NCBI RefSeq assembly: GCF_001898575.1
Contig: NZ_MKUD01000063.1
Location: forward strand, 385,215-449,214
DNA from: Spirosoma sp. 48-14
Lineage (GTDB): Bacteria > Bacteroidota > Bacteroidia > Cytophagales > Spirosomataceae
DNA length: 64,000 nucleotides
Direction: 5' to 3'
Shown here piece after piece: positions 42,369 through 52,331 of the stretch; the stretch's first letter is position 1; each line of letters begins with the position of its first letter. The position numbers and the translations under genes were made by a program. The notes under the pieces were generated by a model. It had not been told where the DNA came from and searched no databases. It saw only the letters and a program-made list of their open reading frames with translations.

Positions 42369-43298
42369 GTGGATTCTATTCGTGTGTTTGCTCCCGCTAC
42401 GGTGGCCAATGTGGCCTGCGGGTTCGATATTTTTGGATTTGCTGTTGATAATCCCGGCGATCAAATTACCCTTACTATTAGCGAGGAACCCGGCGTTCGA
42501 ATTACCGATATTCTGGGTGATGAAGGTCGTTTACCGCGCGAAGCGAGCCGCAATACGGCTGGTATTTCTATACAGACCTACCTCAAACACATTAACCGCA
42601 CCGATCTCGGCCTCGATATTTTGCTGCATAAGCAAATGCCACTCGGTAGTGGGCTTGGGTCTAGTGCGGCTAGTGCGGTAGCCGGTGTGTTTGCGGTCAA
42701 CGAACTCCTTGGGCGCCCACTCCCCGTCATAAAGTTGCTACCTTTTGCGATGGAAGGCGAACGAATTGCGTGTGGGTCAGCCCATGCCGATAACGTTGGC
42801 CCCTCCTTACTGGGTGGTTTTGTGGTTGTTCGGAGCTACCAGCCACTGGACGTCATTCGGATCGATACCCCAGCCAACTTATACTGTACGCTCGTTCATC
42901 CCGACATTGAGGTCAACACGAAAGATGCCCGGTTTATTCTGAAGAACGAGGTATCGCTGAAAAACACCATCACTCAAATGGGTAATGTAGCCGGGCTAAT
43001 TGCTGGTTTGATGACCCCGGATTACGACCTCATCAGCCGCTCACTGGTCGATGTGATTATTGAGCCGGTACGTTCCATTCTGATTCCCGAATTTAATGAA
43101 GCCAAACAGGCTGCCCTGGATAATGGCGCATTAGGTTGTAGTATTTCAGGTTCAGGTCCTTCGATGTTTGCCCTCAGCCGGGACGCACAAACGGCCGAAC
43201 AAATTGGTGCTGCCATGCAACAAGCCTTCTTGTCGGTCGGTATCACCAGCGAGGCCTACGTGTCCGAAATCAACAAACAAGGACCGAAAGTTTTATAA
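42369..43298 (+). CDS. thrB: Homoserine kinase
   Basis: The 309-residue GHMP-family kinase phosphorylates L-homoserine to O-phospho-L-homoserine for threonine synthesis. APATVANVACGFDIFGFAV near residue 7 and the ATP-binding loop PLGSGLGSSAASAVAG near residue 90 are diagnostic; HADNVGPSLLGGFVV and the C-terminal GCSISGSGPSMFAL complete the active site. The start is probably GTG 42369 (MDSIRVFAP). It stands apart from thrA and thrC in this window. The stop lies at the left edge of an octamer palindrome. Confidence 0.93.
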   Translation: MDSIRVFAPATVANVACGFDIFGFAVDNPGDQITLTISEEPGVRITDILGDEGRLPREASRNTAGISIQTYLKHINRTDLGLDILLHKQMPLGSGLGSSAASAVAGVFAVNELLGRPLPVIKLLPFAMEGERIACGSAHADNVGPSLLGGFVVVRSYQPLDVIRIDTPANLYCTLVHPDIEVNTKDARFILKNEVSLKNTITQMGNVAGLIAGLMTPDYDLISRSLVDVIIEPVRSILIPEFNEAKQAALDNGALGCSISGSGPSMFALSRDAQTAEQIGAAMQQAFLSVGITSEAYVSEINKQGPKVL

Positions 43299-43390
43299 TG
43301 ATTGAATTGTTGAATTGTTGAATGATTGAATAGCGGACGCATACCCTATTCAATCATTCAGCAACTCAATCATTCAACAATTCAATCATT
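43297..43390. repeat. Palindrome of TGAATGAT/TGAATTGT octamers
   Basis: Left units AATGATTGAATTGTTGAATT... (43297-43331) face TATTCAATCATTCAGCAACT... (43348-43390). The right arm has one more octamer. The outer ends overlap the stop codons of thrB and of the convergent transglycosylase gene. Confidence 0.75.
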
Positions 43391-44720
43391 ACAATTCTTC
43401 CCACGTCAATTGCCAGCCATCCAGTCGGGATGGGCGGGAAACACCGGGTTGTTTGGGCTGTTCAGTAGCGACCAGTTTTAGGGGAGAAACCTGCTGAGTT
43501 TGAGCGGAAGTCAAGCGGTCAGTACGGAGGAAGACCCGCCCCGAACCCGGATCAATGATCTCGACATGCGCCTGAATTAGATCGCCCACGGCAAAAGTGC
43601 GACCATTGAGCGTAACAGGCTGTACTACCTGGAACATACAGAGTTGCCCTTCCGTTACGGGCCCTTCGCTCAGGCTTCGAGTCACCAGCCGGACAACAGA
43701 CGACGATGGCGACGCGGCTTTTTCAACAGGAGCAGCTGGTTCTGTCGTTGTTACCGACACTTCGGATTTACGTTCAGGCTCCGTTTCTTCGTCATCGGTC
43801 AGTAGCACGACATTGGTCGTTGAATCGCTCACAAACACGGGCCCATCCTCTTCACCAGTCGTTGACAACCGATTGGACGCCAGACTTTCAAACGTTTTTT
43901 CATCAATATCAAACGAGGACAGGATAGTTGCCCGCTCAGCCGATGCAATGGCCTCCAGGCCATTACTGAGGGCGGCCAAATGCCGACTACTTAAGCGATC
44001 CCGATAATTTTGCGGGCGGGTAAGGAGTTCCTTTATAGCGACCGTCTGATACAAATACGCTTTGGTTTCAGCAGCGCGGTACGGCAACGCCATGGGGTGA
44101 ACGTTGGGGTGCTGACGGGTGAGCTGCTGGATATAATTAGGCCCTGCATTATAGGCCGTAGCAACCAGCATCCAGGAGCCCAACTGGTCGTATAAATCAT
44201 TGATATACCGGCAAGCTGCGTGGGTCGCTTTAACCAGGTTGAACCGTTCATCACGCCGACGCGATACATTTAACCCAAGCGACTGGGCTGTCTGAGGCAT
44301 CAACTGCCAGAAACCGGCCGCCCCTTTCCTCGACACGGCGTGGTTGGTAACGGCGCTCTCAAGTAAGGGGAGAAACTTAAAATCAGATGGAATCCGGTAC
44401 TGCTTCAGAATAGGCTCAATGAGTGGAAACACAACGGCCGCCCGTCGTTTTAATATAGTGAGATCTTCTGCGTAAGAAGCCTGCTGGTTCAACGTCCGAA
44501 TCCAACGCTGTACAATGGCAGGTTGATTGATTGGAATAATTTCTCCACAGAAGTGGACTGGGCTTTCATCATTGCTGGCCCCTTTCAGGTGAGTAGCCAG
44601 TGCTTTTACAGGCGCAGCAACATTTAGGGCAAGTAGTGAGTTAGTTTGGGCAACTGCCGATGAAAACATTAACGTGACGCCGACAAGTCCAGCCGCCACT
44701 ATCAGGGATAGTTTCGCCAT
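43389..44720 (-). CDS. Lytic transglycosylase (MltD-like, GH23)
   Basis: The 443-residue protein starts at ATG 44720 with a signal peptide. The SLT domain (residues about 110-240) has the catalytic glutamate in LPLLESAVTNHAVSRKGAAGFWQLMPQ and later VATAYNAGPNYI. A Ser/Pro/Thr-rich linker and a C-terminal beta domain (residues about 345-440: GPVTEGQLCMFQVVQPVTLNGR) follow. The enzyme cleaves peptidoglycan between MurNAc and GlcNAc, giving 1,6-anhydro ends. Convergent with thrB across a palindrome. Confidence 0.88.
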   Translation of the reverse strand: MAKLSLIVAAGLVGVTLMFSSAVAQTNSLLALNVAAPVKALATHLKGASNDESPVHFCGEIIPINQPAIVQRWIRTLNQQASYAEDLTILKRRAAVVFPLIEPILKQYRIPSDFKFLPLLESAVTNHAVSRKGAAGFWQLMPQTAQSLGLNVSRRRDERFNLVKATHAACRYINDLYDQLGSWMLVATAYNAGPNYIQQLTRQHPNVHPMALPYRAAETKAYLYQTVAIKELLTRPQNYRDRLSSRHLAALSNGLEAIASAERATILSSFDIDEKTFESLASNRLSTTGEEDGPVFVSDSTTNVVLLTDDEETEPERKSEVSVTTTEPAAPVEKAASPSSSVVRLVTRSLSEGPVTEGQLCMFQVVQPVTLNGRTFAVGDLIQAHVEIIDPGSGRVFLRTDRLTSAQTQQVSPLKLVATEQPKQPGVSRPSRLDGWQLTWEEL

Positions 44721-45071
44721 TAACAACTATGGGTTACGATGGATACCTACTCAGCCGCTCAGCCTGAACGGCACTCGATACATACGCGGCTTTATACTTC
44801 CGTGCAACAACCCACTCATTCAGCAGCCGCATTAAAACTCTTTGCTGAACAGTGCTAACGTATTTTCAGGAAACGATCGTTATAAAAGAACCAATCGTTG
44901 AATTCGTTGAGTCAGTAGTAGGAGACTGGGAGGCCCAGTTGCTGTCTAATAGAAGGCGAAAAAAACGCCGAAAAATCTGGCCAACGGGTGGCGGATGGCC
45001 ATTGTGTTCGTAAAAGTACAAATGTGGGCTAAGAAAAACAACATTTTAGCCTCAATTCGTGAAATCCAATT
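44721..45071. other. Intergenic region without a recognised gene
   Basis: This 351-base gap lies between two divergent genes (lytic transglycosylase and hexosaminidase) and should hold both promoters. I see no ORF, RNA gene or clear TAnnTTTG element. A small hairpin GGCTAA...TTAGCC (45028-45052) lies just before the hexosaminidase start. Confidence 0.5.
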
Positions 45072-47507
45072 ATGATTACCCGCTTTTTAGTATTCGTTGC
45101 GCTGTATTTTCTCTGGTCTCCCACCTTTTGCCAAACGACCGATCGGTACACAATTATCCCCCAACCAGCCCAGTTAGAGCCCCAGGCGGGTGAGTTCATC
45201 ATTGATCATACAACCACGATTCTAGTACCGGCTACGGATACAGAATTGAAGTCGATTGCAGACCAGTTCGCTCTCCAGGTCAGCCGAAGTACGGGGATTA
45301 GCCTTGGCGTCAGGCCAACGACCCAGGTTGCCTTGCCAGGGCAGACTTCCGGAACGAACCTCATTCAATTCCTCCCGCTTCGCGACAGCACAATGGGCCT
45401 GGAAGGTTATCACCTCGACATTACGCCCAGGCAGATTACAGTACAGGCCACTACCCCTAAAGGTTTTTTTTATGCCATACAGACCTTATATCAACTACTT
45501 CCACCGATTGTAGTACGTACAGGGGCTGGCGCTAAAGGTATAGGGAGTTTACTGGAAGGCAACTCACCAGCTCAGAGCCCTATGCTCCTCACGCTGCCGG
45601 TTCCAGCCTGCCACATTCAGGACAAACCGCGCTATTCGTATCGGGGTATGCATCTGGATGTAGGGCGGCACTTCTTTTCGGTGGATTTTCTCAAAAAATA
45701 CCTCGATCTGATGGCGCTCCACAAGTTCAATGCCTTCCACTGGCATTTGACAGACGACCAGGGTTGGCGCATTGAAATTAAAAAGTACCCGAAACTGACG
45801 CAGATCGGTTCACACCGGAGCGAGACCATCCTGGGGCACTACGACGAGTACGATCCGCAGGTGTTCGACGGAAAACCCTATGGTGGCTATTACACGCAGG
45901 ACGATATTCGCGAAGTAGTTCGGTATGCTGCTTCGCGCTACATCACAATCGTTCCCGAGATCGAACTACCAGGTCATGCGACGGCCGCTTTGGCATCCTA
46001 TCCCGAATTGGGCTGTTCACCTCAAAAAGGGTATCAGGTGGCGACCAAATGGGGGGTGTTTGGTGATGTGTTCTGCCCGACAGAAAAAACGTTCGCGTTT
46101 CTGGAAGATGTACTTACCGAGGTTATGGCCTTATTTCCAGGCCAGTACATTCATATTGGGGGTGACGAATGCCCGAAGAGTACTTGGCGCCAAAGTGCGT
46201 TTTGCCAGCAACTGATAAAGCGGGAAAAACTAAAAAATGCGAACGAATTACAACGCTATTTCATCAAGCGAATCGATCAGTTTGTTAGCTCGAAAGGCCG
46301 TCGAATCATCGGGTGGGACGAAATTCTGGAAGGGGCCAGCCCCAAACTTCGGCTGTCGGCTCAAGCTACCGTGATGTGCTGGCGGGGTATTCGGGGAGGA
46401 ATTCAGGCGGCACGTCAGCATCACGATGTCATTATGACACCCGGTCAGTTCTGTTACTTCGATCATTTACAGGGCGATCCGCAACAGGAACCGACGGGTT
46501 TCGGCGGCTCGCTGCCCCTGGCCAGCGTATACAGTTACGATCCTACACCTGCCGGGTTGACGTCCGAAGAAGCATCGCATATTCTGGGAGCACAAGGTAA
46601 TTTGTGGACTGAGTACATTCCGACACCGCAACAGGCCGAATACATGCTTTGGCCCCGCGCGGCTGCTCTGGCGGAAGTCGTCTGGACACCGCTGGCCCAG
46701 AAGAATTACCCCGATTTTCTGCGTCGGCTCATGGCCCATTTTACGCGCCTGGATTACCTGAATGTGTCCTATAGCCGTACGATCTTCGATGCATTACCAA
46801 TAGCCAAACCCACTGCCGAAAGACAGCTTGAGGTAAGCCTGATACCTACCGATCCAGCAATGGGTAATCTGATTCAAAACATCCGGTACACAACCAATGG
46901 CACAATCCCATCCAGCGAATCACCCCAATACGATAAGCCCATCCTTCTCACCCAATCCACCACTATTCGAACGGCAACCTTCTCGATGGGCAAACCAGTC
47001 AGTCAATCCGCCAAGGTTGAGAAAGACTTTATTGTTTCGAAAGCGACAGGAAAACCCTACACCCTGCTCAATGCCCCCACCAGCGGACGACCCGACAGGG
47101 GATATAGCCTTACCGATGGTAACACCGGCAGTGTGGGCGGGTATGAAGTGGCCGGAGTTGTGGCGTTCAGGAACGATTTCAACGTGATTGTCGATCTTGG
47201 GAAATCAGAAACGGTCGAACGCGTTCGGGTAGGCTTCCTGAAATACACCGCTCGAAACCTTTGCCTGCCCAAACAGGTCGACTTATCGGTATCGGAGGAT
47301 GGCAAAACATTCACACCAGTACTAACGGCAAAAACCAACGCAGCCGAAGGGGGCAAACGCGGTTTTGTCCGGCTCCCATTCGATTTCGCTCCTACTCAGG
47401 CCCGTTACATTCGTATCATCGCTCACAATGTCAATCTGGTACCGGCGGGGTTGCGCAATCCGGGTAAACCTGCCCAGCTGGCGGTGGATGAGCTTGAGGT
47501 CAATTGA
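45072..47507 (+). CDS. Beta-N-acetylhexosaminidase (GH20)
   Basis: The 811-residue secreted enzyme has a signal peptide (to about residue 20) and an N-terminal GH20b-type domain (RYTIIPQPAQLEPQAGEF). The TIM barrel begins at RYSYRGMHLDVGRHF near residue 190 and includes HWHLTDDQGWRIEIKKYP near residue 220 and HIGGDECPKSTWR near residue 360 with the catalytic Asp-Glu pair. A CHB_HEX C-terminal-like part and an F5/8-type carbohydrate-binding domain (about 680-810: SLTDGNTGSVGGYE) follow. It removes terminal GlcNAc or GalNAc from glycans or chitin. Not in a sus cluster here. Confidence 0.93.
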   Translation: MITRFLVFVALYFLWSPTFCQTTDRYTIIPQPAQLEPQAGEFIIDHTTTILVPATDTELKSIADQFALQVSRSTGISLGVRPTTQVALPGQTSGTNLIQFLPLRDSTMGLEGYHLDITPRQITVQATTPKGFFYAIQTLYQLLPPIVVRTGAGAKGIGSLLEGNSPAQSPMLLTLPVPACHIQDKPRYSYRGMHLDVGRHFFSVDFLKKYLDLMALHKFNAFHWHLTDDQGWRIEIKKYPKLTQIGSHRSETILGHYDEYDPQVFDGKPYGGYYTQDDIREVVRYAASRYITIVPEIELPGHATAALASYPELGCSPQKGYQVATKWGVFGDVFCPTEKTFAFLEDVLTEVMALFPGQYIHIGGDECPKSTWRQSAFCQQLIKREKLKNANELQRYFIKRIDQFVSSKGRRIIGWDEILEGASPKLRLSAQATVMCWRGIRGGIQAARQHHDVIMTPGQFCYFDHLQGDPQQEPTGFGGSLPLASVYSYDPTPAGLTSEEASHILGAQGNLWTEYIPTPQQAEYMLWPRAAALAEVVWTPLAQKNYPDFLRRLMAHFTRLDYLNVSYSRTIFDALPIAKPTAERQLEVSLIPTDPAMGNLIQNIRYTTNGTIPSSESPQYDKPILLTQSTTIRTATFSMGKPVSQSAKVEKDFIVSKATGKPYTLLNAPTSGRPDRGYSLTDGNTGSVGGYEVAGVVAFRNDFNVIVDLGKSETVERVRVGFLKYTARNLCLPKQVDLSVSEDGKTFTPVLTAKTNAAEGGKRGFVRLPFDFAPTQARYIRIIAHNVNLVPAGLRNPGKPAQLAVDELEVN

Positions 47508-47516
47508 TCCGGGATG

Positions 47517-47576
47517 ATAGAACGCAGATTTTTATGATCCATATGATTTACACAGGTTAAGAGATATGCGTTCTAT
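47517..47576. repeat. ATAGAACGCAGAT-family palindrome, copy 1
   Basis: ATAGAACGCA (47517-47526) pairs with TGCGTTCTAT (47567-47576), and TATGATTTACACAGGT lies in the loop. A second copy of the family is at 52332-52402. Confidence 0.6.
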
Positions 47577-47579
47577 AGG

Positions 47580-48314
47580 TTAATCAGCCGTCGAAAATTT
47601 GAGATTCCAGCGATTGCCTTTGGGCTGGATAATCAATTGAGAATACCCGCCTTCGCCATCGATGGTCAGTTGCTGTTTGGCAGCGTCATAAGTTCCTTTC
47701 GTCTTTTCTTTGCCAAACCAGGCTGTACGGAATAGTACCAGCACCTCCTGCATGGTAAACTTTTCCTTCGGCAGTTCCAGTAGCTGGGTTGCTCCCCCCT
47801 CGTAATATTGTTCTTCAAATCGGGCCCCATCGGCATACAGGTACTGATACCGTTCAATGGTGCCGTTGGTAGCGGGCAGCGTGGTCCGTTTGCCTTTTAC
47901 GGGCGAAATAGTCCGATAAAACGCATCCATCAGCGAAACACTGCCATCCATTTTGTCGCGTTGCAAAGGCTTATACCGAGACAGATACCCGTCAAACAAA
48001 TAGCCCTGCTGGCCATCACGCGTTTTTACGGCCACCCAACCACCTTTTACGGCAAACGAACCGATCGTTTCAGCAGTATAGGAACTACCCGGCTCTGGTA
48101 AAGACACCACTGTAAGTGCAGCGCCATTGGCTGGCACCGAAGCAATCTTGACCCCATCTTTCGAAGCCGTTTTTCGGAGTGTCAGGCTATTGGATGCATG
48201 CACATACACAATATCATTCACCTGAAACGGCTTATCTGTAGGCGCTAAAACAATCGAAGAAAGGAACGTAAGAAGACTCGATAAGGTAGGAATGACCAAT
48301 ATACTTTTTACCAT
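47580..48314 (-). CDS. Secreted protein with bacterial SH3 domain
   Basis: The 244-residue protein has a signal peptide (to about residue 23). Residues about 30-110 form an SH3b-like domain (NDIVYVHASNSLTLRKTASKDGVKIASVPANGA... GGWVAVKTRDGQQGYLFDGYLS). The rest (SLMDAFYRTISP..., then a beta-rich YSQLIIQPKGNRWNLKF end) has no named family. It is probably a periplasmic protein tied to the cell wall. It lies convergent with the GH20 gene across a palindrome. Confidence 0.7.
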   Translation of the reverse strand: MVKSILVIPTLSSLLTFLSSIVLAPTDKPFQVNDIVYVHASNSLTLRKTASKDGVKIASVPANGAALTVVSLPEPGSSYTAETIGSFAVKGGWVAVKTRDGQQGYLFDGYLSRYKPLQRDKMDGSVSLMDAFYRTISPVKGKRTTLPATNGTIERYQYLYADGARFEEQYYEGGATQLLELPKEKFTMQEVLVLFRTAWFGKEKTKGTYDAAKQQLTIDGEGGYSQLIIQPKGNRWNLKFSTAD

Positions 48315-48490
48315 ATGCAGACTAGTTTAAGCCGATTGGCGACGGTGGTTTTGAAACAGTTACCCCAAAACAGGGTTGGTTTGACAAAGAAATAGCGCGA
48401 AGCAACTACCTGTCGAATTTACTTATCTATCGTGCAAGTGTATGCAGTATGCTACTTCTCAGCCTGTTCTACGACCTTAACACACGAACG

Positions 48491-48937
48491 ATGCTCTTAA
48501 AACAATCAATTGTTCTGCTTTTACTAAGTTTAGGGACAAGTACATTTGCACAGTCGCCAATGAAAGTGGCAAATTACGCCTACGGCCAGCCCGGCACCGA
48601 CACCTATGAAGCGTTTAGCTTTTGGGTGAAAAATGAAAAACGGGCAACAATCGACTACACCTATGGCAAAGACCGAAAAGAAACACCCTTGCAGTTTGTC
48701 GGCAAATCGCAGCCTGGAAGCAAAGCCGGGTTTATGGTTCAGTTCCCTAACCACTATACGTTGTACGTAACACCATTGGGCAACCAGTTACAGGTAGTGG
48801 ATGAACAGAAAAAATACCGAAAAACGTTTAGCTGGCAATACGAAGGGCCCGTCAATGGCGTTGGAACCTTCTGCGATGTTTGCGCCCAGGATGAAAAAGA
48901 GGCCATGCGTTTGATTCAACAGTATTACCTGAAATGA
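48491..48937 (+). CDS. Small secreted protein of unknown function
   Basis: The 148-residue protein starts at ATG 48491 (MLLKQSIVLLLLSLGTSTFAQ) with a typical signal peptide ending in AQ. The mature part is beta-rich and basic (YAYGQPGTDTYEAFSFWVKN, KQYRKTFSW-like segments) and ends with a Cys-x2-Cys (CDVCAQDEKEAMRLIQQYYLK). I do not recognise a family. A longer frame from 48449 is possible but spoils the signal peptide. Confidence 0.6.
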   Translation: MLLKQSIVLLLLSLGTSTFAQSPMKVANYAYGQPGTDTYEAFSFWVKNEKRATIDYTYGKDRKETPLQFVGKSQPGSKAGFMVQFPNHYTLYVTPLGNQLQVVDEQKKYRKTFSWQYEGPVNGVGTFCDVCAQDEKEAMRLIQQYYLK

Positions 48938-49081
48938 ATGAGTGGATGGTTTAGAACTTACTTGATTTTGTCGCAAGTGTGAAAATGAGTGATTTGGTCA
49001 TTTTTCCCTCCGGCCGGAATGACAAAAAGTATTCAACAAACTCTTAAACAGTATCTCTATCGATAATTCATTCAATTCGTA

Positions 49082-49471
49082 ATGACATACTACGCAACTC
49101 AGGTGTTTGCCATTCGGGACCAGGTTTTTCCAGCGGCTTATCAGGTCAGGCAGATAATCCGGGCGAAACAGTTTATTGATAGCAACTTGGCCGAGCCGAT
49201 AAGCCTGGAAACGATGGCCCAGGTCGCGTTGCTGTCAAAGTTTCATTTTCTACGGCTTTTCAAACGGTGTTACGGTCGCACACCGCACCAGTATCGCACC
49301 GAACAGCGACTTATCCGTGCCAAACAACTTCTGCAAACCGGCCTATCGACGACCGAGGTCTGCCATGCCCTGAATTTTGAAAGCGTTACGTCGTTTATCG
49401 GATTGTTTAAAAAATACACCAGACAAACACCGTTGGCCTACCAGCAAAAAAAGCAATTTTCGAGAGCCTGA
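49082..49471 (+). CDS. AraC family transcriptional regulator (DNA-binding domain only)
   Basis: The 129-residue protein is almost only the AraC-type DNA-binding domain. First HTH: SLETMAQVALLSKFHFLRLFKRCYGRTPHQY near residues 40-70. Second HTH: STTEVCHALNFESVTSFIGLFKKYTRQTPLAY near residues 90-125. There is no effector domain, so activity may be set by expression level. The VOC gene 49 bases downstream on the same strand is probably co-transcribed. Confidence 0.9.
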   Translation: MTYYATQVFAIRDQVFPAAYQVRQIIRAKQFIDSNLAEPISLETMAQVALLSKFHFLRLFKRCYGRTPHQYRTEQRLIRAKQLLQTGLSTTEVCHALNFESVTSFIGLFKKYTRQTPLAYQQKKQFSRA

Positions 49472-49520
49472 ACGCTGTTTTCCGATTGATCTTTGCCCTA
49501 TTCAACAACTACTTCGTTTT

Positions 49521-49907
49521 ATGCGAATCAAACTGGTGAGTGTGCTGGTCGACGATCAGGAAAAAGCGCTCCAATTTTATACGAACATTTTGGGGTTCGT
49601 CAAAAAAACGGAAATACCACTGGGCGACCATCGATGGTTAACCGTTGTTTCTCAGGAAGAACAGGATGGCACCGAAATCGTACTCGAACCGATGGGCTTT
49701 CCACCCGCCCAAACCTACCAGAAAGCCCTGTTCGATGCCGGTATTCCTTTGACCGCTTTTCAGGTCGATGATATTGAGGCCGAATACCGCCGACTAACCG
49801 AGGTAGGCGTTTCGTTCAGCATGGCTCCCACTCCAATGGGCACCACTACCCTGGCCGTCTTTGCCGACACCTGTGGTAATAATATCCAGATTTATCAGAT
49901 AAACTGA
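49521..49907 (+). CDS. VOC family (glyoxalase/bleomycin-resistance fold) protein
   Basis: The protein is 128 residues from ATG 49521 (MRIKLVSVLVDDQEKALQFY). It shows the beta-alpha-beta-beta-beta modules of the vicinal oxygen chelate fold: YTNILGFVKKTEIPLGDHRW, GTEIVLEPMGFPPA, FQVDDIEAEYRRLTEVGV and FADTCGNNIQIYQI. The final E/Q-type metal position is Gln here. The family includes glyoxalases and drug-binding proteins; substrate unknown. Pairing with an AraC regulator is common. Confidence 0.88.
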   Translation: MRIKLVSVLVDDQEKALQFYTNILGFVKKTEIPLGDHRWLTVVSQEEQDGTEIVLEPMGFPPAQTYQKALFDAGIPLTAFQVDDIEAEYRRLTEVGVSFSMAPTPMGTTTLAVFADTCGNNIQIYQIN

Positions 49908-50104
49908 TTAGTAACAGACAAGCAAGCCACAAACAAATAAAAATCAATCTATTTTAATTAGTCCCATGATAGTCGCAACGTTTCGTCCAGTTAAGCTACT
50001 GAGATGGTACGGCTTACAACGATGGCACTTGAATACTCCACTAAAGCTTGTAGAAAAGACCGTAACCTGTAAATGCCTATTTTGCAGTCTGAATTCTTTC
50101 AACT

Positions 50105-52297
50105 ATGAAATTGGCTTATTTCCTCTTACCCTTCCTTTTGCTGGTGGTACTGTCGGTACAGGCGGCACCGGGCGATACACATATTATTATCGAAACCAGC
50201 CAAACGGCGCTGGTAATCCGAATCGACAAAGAGCAGATTCCTACGCTGGTTCATCTGGGAGCCAAACTTCGCAATACAACCGAATACGCAGCCATTCCAG
50301 CCAACGGGAAGCGGGGTGAAGATTATACGGGTATTTATAATTCGGTGTATACACCCGCCGGAGGTCGTAACCTGCTGGAACCAGCGATTCAGGTCACCCA
50401 TGCCGATGGCAACCCCTCACTCGACCTCAAATATATCCGGCACGAAACCCAGTCGATAGCCGATGGGGTCGTACTTACCAAAGTCTATTTGAAAGACCCG
50501 CAGTATCCGTTCGAGGTGACGCTGTATTATAAGGCGTATCAAAAAGAGGATGTCATTGAGCAATGGTCATCTATCCGACATACTGAGAAAAAGTCCGTTG
50601 TACTGCATAAGTACGCATCGGCTAACCTCTACATTCCGGCTCAAAACTATTACCTGACACACTTCCACGGCGATTGGGCCAATGAAATGAATCCGTCGAA
50701 AGTGCTGCTGACCGAAGGCATTAAAGTGCTGGATTCCAAACTCGGTACACGGGCCGATCTGTTCCAGCCGCCTTCGTTTCTGGTATCCCTCAATCAACCT
50801 GCCGAAGAAGACCAGGGCGAGGTCATTGCGGGAACCCTGGCCTGGTCGGGCAATTATCAGTTGGCGTTTGAAGTCGATCCACTTCACAATCTGCGGGTTA
50901 TACCGGGTATTAATCCATATGCATCGGCTTACAACTTAGCGCCGGGCGTTGAGTTTACCACCCCGGCTTTTCTGTTCACCTACTCCCAACAGGGCAAGGG
51001 CGGTGCCAGTCGCCATTTGCACCGCTGGGCCCGAAAACATCGTATTCCACAAGGCGAAGGCAACCGACTGACGCTGCTGAACAACTGGGAAGCAACCTAT
51101 TTCGATTTCAACGAAGAAAAACTAAGTTCGCTGTTCAAAGACGGTAAAAAACTGGGCGTCGATCTGTTCCTGCTCGACGATGGCTGGTTTGGCAACAAAT
51201 ACCCCCGCAACGACGACCACGCGGCCCTGGGCGACTGGCAGGAGAACGTCAAAAAATTACCGCATGGCTTGGGTTATCTGGTAAAAGAAGCTGAGAATGC
51301 GGGGATCAAATTCGGTATCTGGCTGGAGCCGGAAATGGTCAGTCCGAAGAGCGAACTCTACGAAAAGCACCCTGATTGGGTGATTAAACTGCCTAATCGG
51401 TCGGAGTATTATTTCCGCAATCAGTTGGTGCTCGACCTATCGAATCCGAAAGTACAAGACTTCGTGTACAATCTGGTGAATGACTTACTTACCAAAAACC
51501 CAACGCTGGGCTTTATCAAGTGGGATTGTAATGCAGTCATTTACAATGCCTATTCGGCTACCAATCTGAATCAGTCGAATCTATACGTCGATTACGTACT
51601 GGGCCTATACAAAGTGCTGGACCGGCTCCGGGCCAAGTACCCTACACTGCCCATGATGCTTTGCTCTGGTGGCGGTGGCCGAGTCGATTATGGGGCGCTG
51701 AAGTACTTTACTGAATACTGGCCCAGCGACAACACCGATGCCTTGGAGCGGATTTTTATTCAGTGGAATTACTCGTATTTTTTCCCCTCCATTGCCAGTT
51801 GCAACCACGTAACCGACTGGGGAAAACAGCCGATCAAATTCCGAACAGACGTAGCCATGATGGGCAAACTGGGCTACGACATTGTGGTGAGTAAACTAAC
51901 CGACGACGAACTACAGTTCAGTCAGCAGGCGCTGAAAACCTACGAACGCATCAAAACCACCATCTGGCAGGGCGATCTGTTCCGGCTGGCGTCTCCATAT
52001 ACAAACGATGTTGCATCTAGCCTGTACATTAGCGAGCAGCAGGATCGGGCGGTCTGGTTCACGTATCTGGTCAAAAATCGCTATAAAGCGGGTAGCCAGG
52101 CCCCTATTAAACTGAAGGGCCTGCGCCCCGACAAGCTGTATAAAATTCAGGAACTCAATGTCTATCCGGGCACACGCTCCGCTATCAATACAGCTAGCCC
52201 CACCTACTCAGGCAATTACCTGATGACCATCGGCTTCAACCCGCAGGTTGACACCCGCCGAACCAGTGTGGTACTGGAACTGACCGAAGCAAACTAG
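50105..52297 (+). CDS. Alpha-galactosidase (GH36)
   Basis: The 730-residue secreted enzyme has a signal peptide (to about residue 20). An N-terminal beta-sandwich is followed by a TIM barrel with FLLDDGWFGNKYPRND near residue 360, GIWLEPEMVSP near 405, the nucleophile in FIKWDCNAV near 475 and the acid/base in EYWPSDNTDALERI near 540. CSGGGGRVDYG is also typical of GH36. It removes terminal alpha-galactose from raffinose-type or galactomannan sugars. It is followed by a palindrome and then an FAD dehydrogenase gene on the same strand. Confidence 0.93.
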   Translation: MKLAYFLLPFLLLVVLSVQAAPGDTHIIIETSQTALVIRIDKEQIPTLVHLGAKLRNTTEYAAIPANGKRGEDYTGIYNSVYTPAGGRNLLEPAIQVTHADGNPSLDLKYIRHETQSIADGVVLTKVYLKDPQYPFEVTLYYKAYQKEDVIEQWSSIRHTEKKSVVLHKYASANLYIPAQNYYLTHFHGDWANEMNPSKVLLTEGIKVLDSKLGTRADLFQPPSFLVSLNQPAEEDQGEVIAGTLAWSGNYQLAFEVDPLHNLRVIPGINPYASAYNLAPGVEFTTPAFLFTYSQQGKGGASRHLHRWARKHRIPQGEGNRLTLLNNWEATYFDFNEEKLSSLFKDGKKLGVDLFLLDDGWFGNKYPRNDDHAALGDWQENVKKLPHGLGYLVKEAENAGIKFGIWLEPEMVSPKSELYEKHPDWVIKLPNRSEYYFRNQLVLDLSNPKVQDFVYNLVNDLLTKNPTLGFIKWDCNAVIYNAYSATNLNQSNLYVDYVLGLYKVLDRLRAKYPTLPMMLCSGGGGRVDYGALKYFTEYWPSDNTDALERIFIQWNYSYFFPSIASCNHVTDWGKQPIKFRTDVAMMGKLGYDIVVSKLTDDELQFSQQALKTYERIKTTIWQGDLFRLASPYTNDVASSLYISEQQDRAVWFTYLVKNRYKAGSQAPIKLKGLRPDKLYKIQELNVYPGTRSAINTASPTYSGNYLMTIGFNPQVDTRRTSVVLELTEAN

Positions 52298-52331
52298 TAG
52301 GCTGGCTATGGATCAGGCTTTCGTAGTTGCC

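Noticed and set aside
49966-50319. 117-residue ORF upstream of and overlapping the alpha-galactosidase
   Set aside because: It runs out of frame into the GH36 signal peptide and has no domain or plausible spacing.
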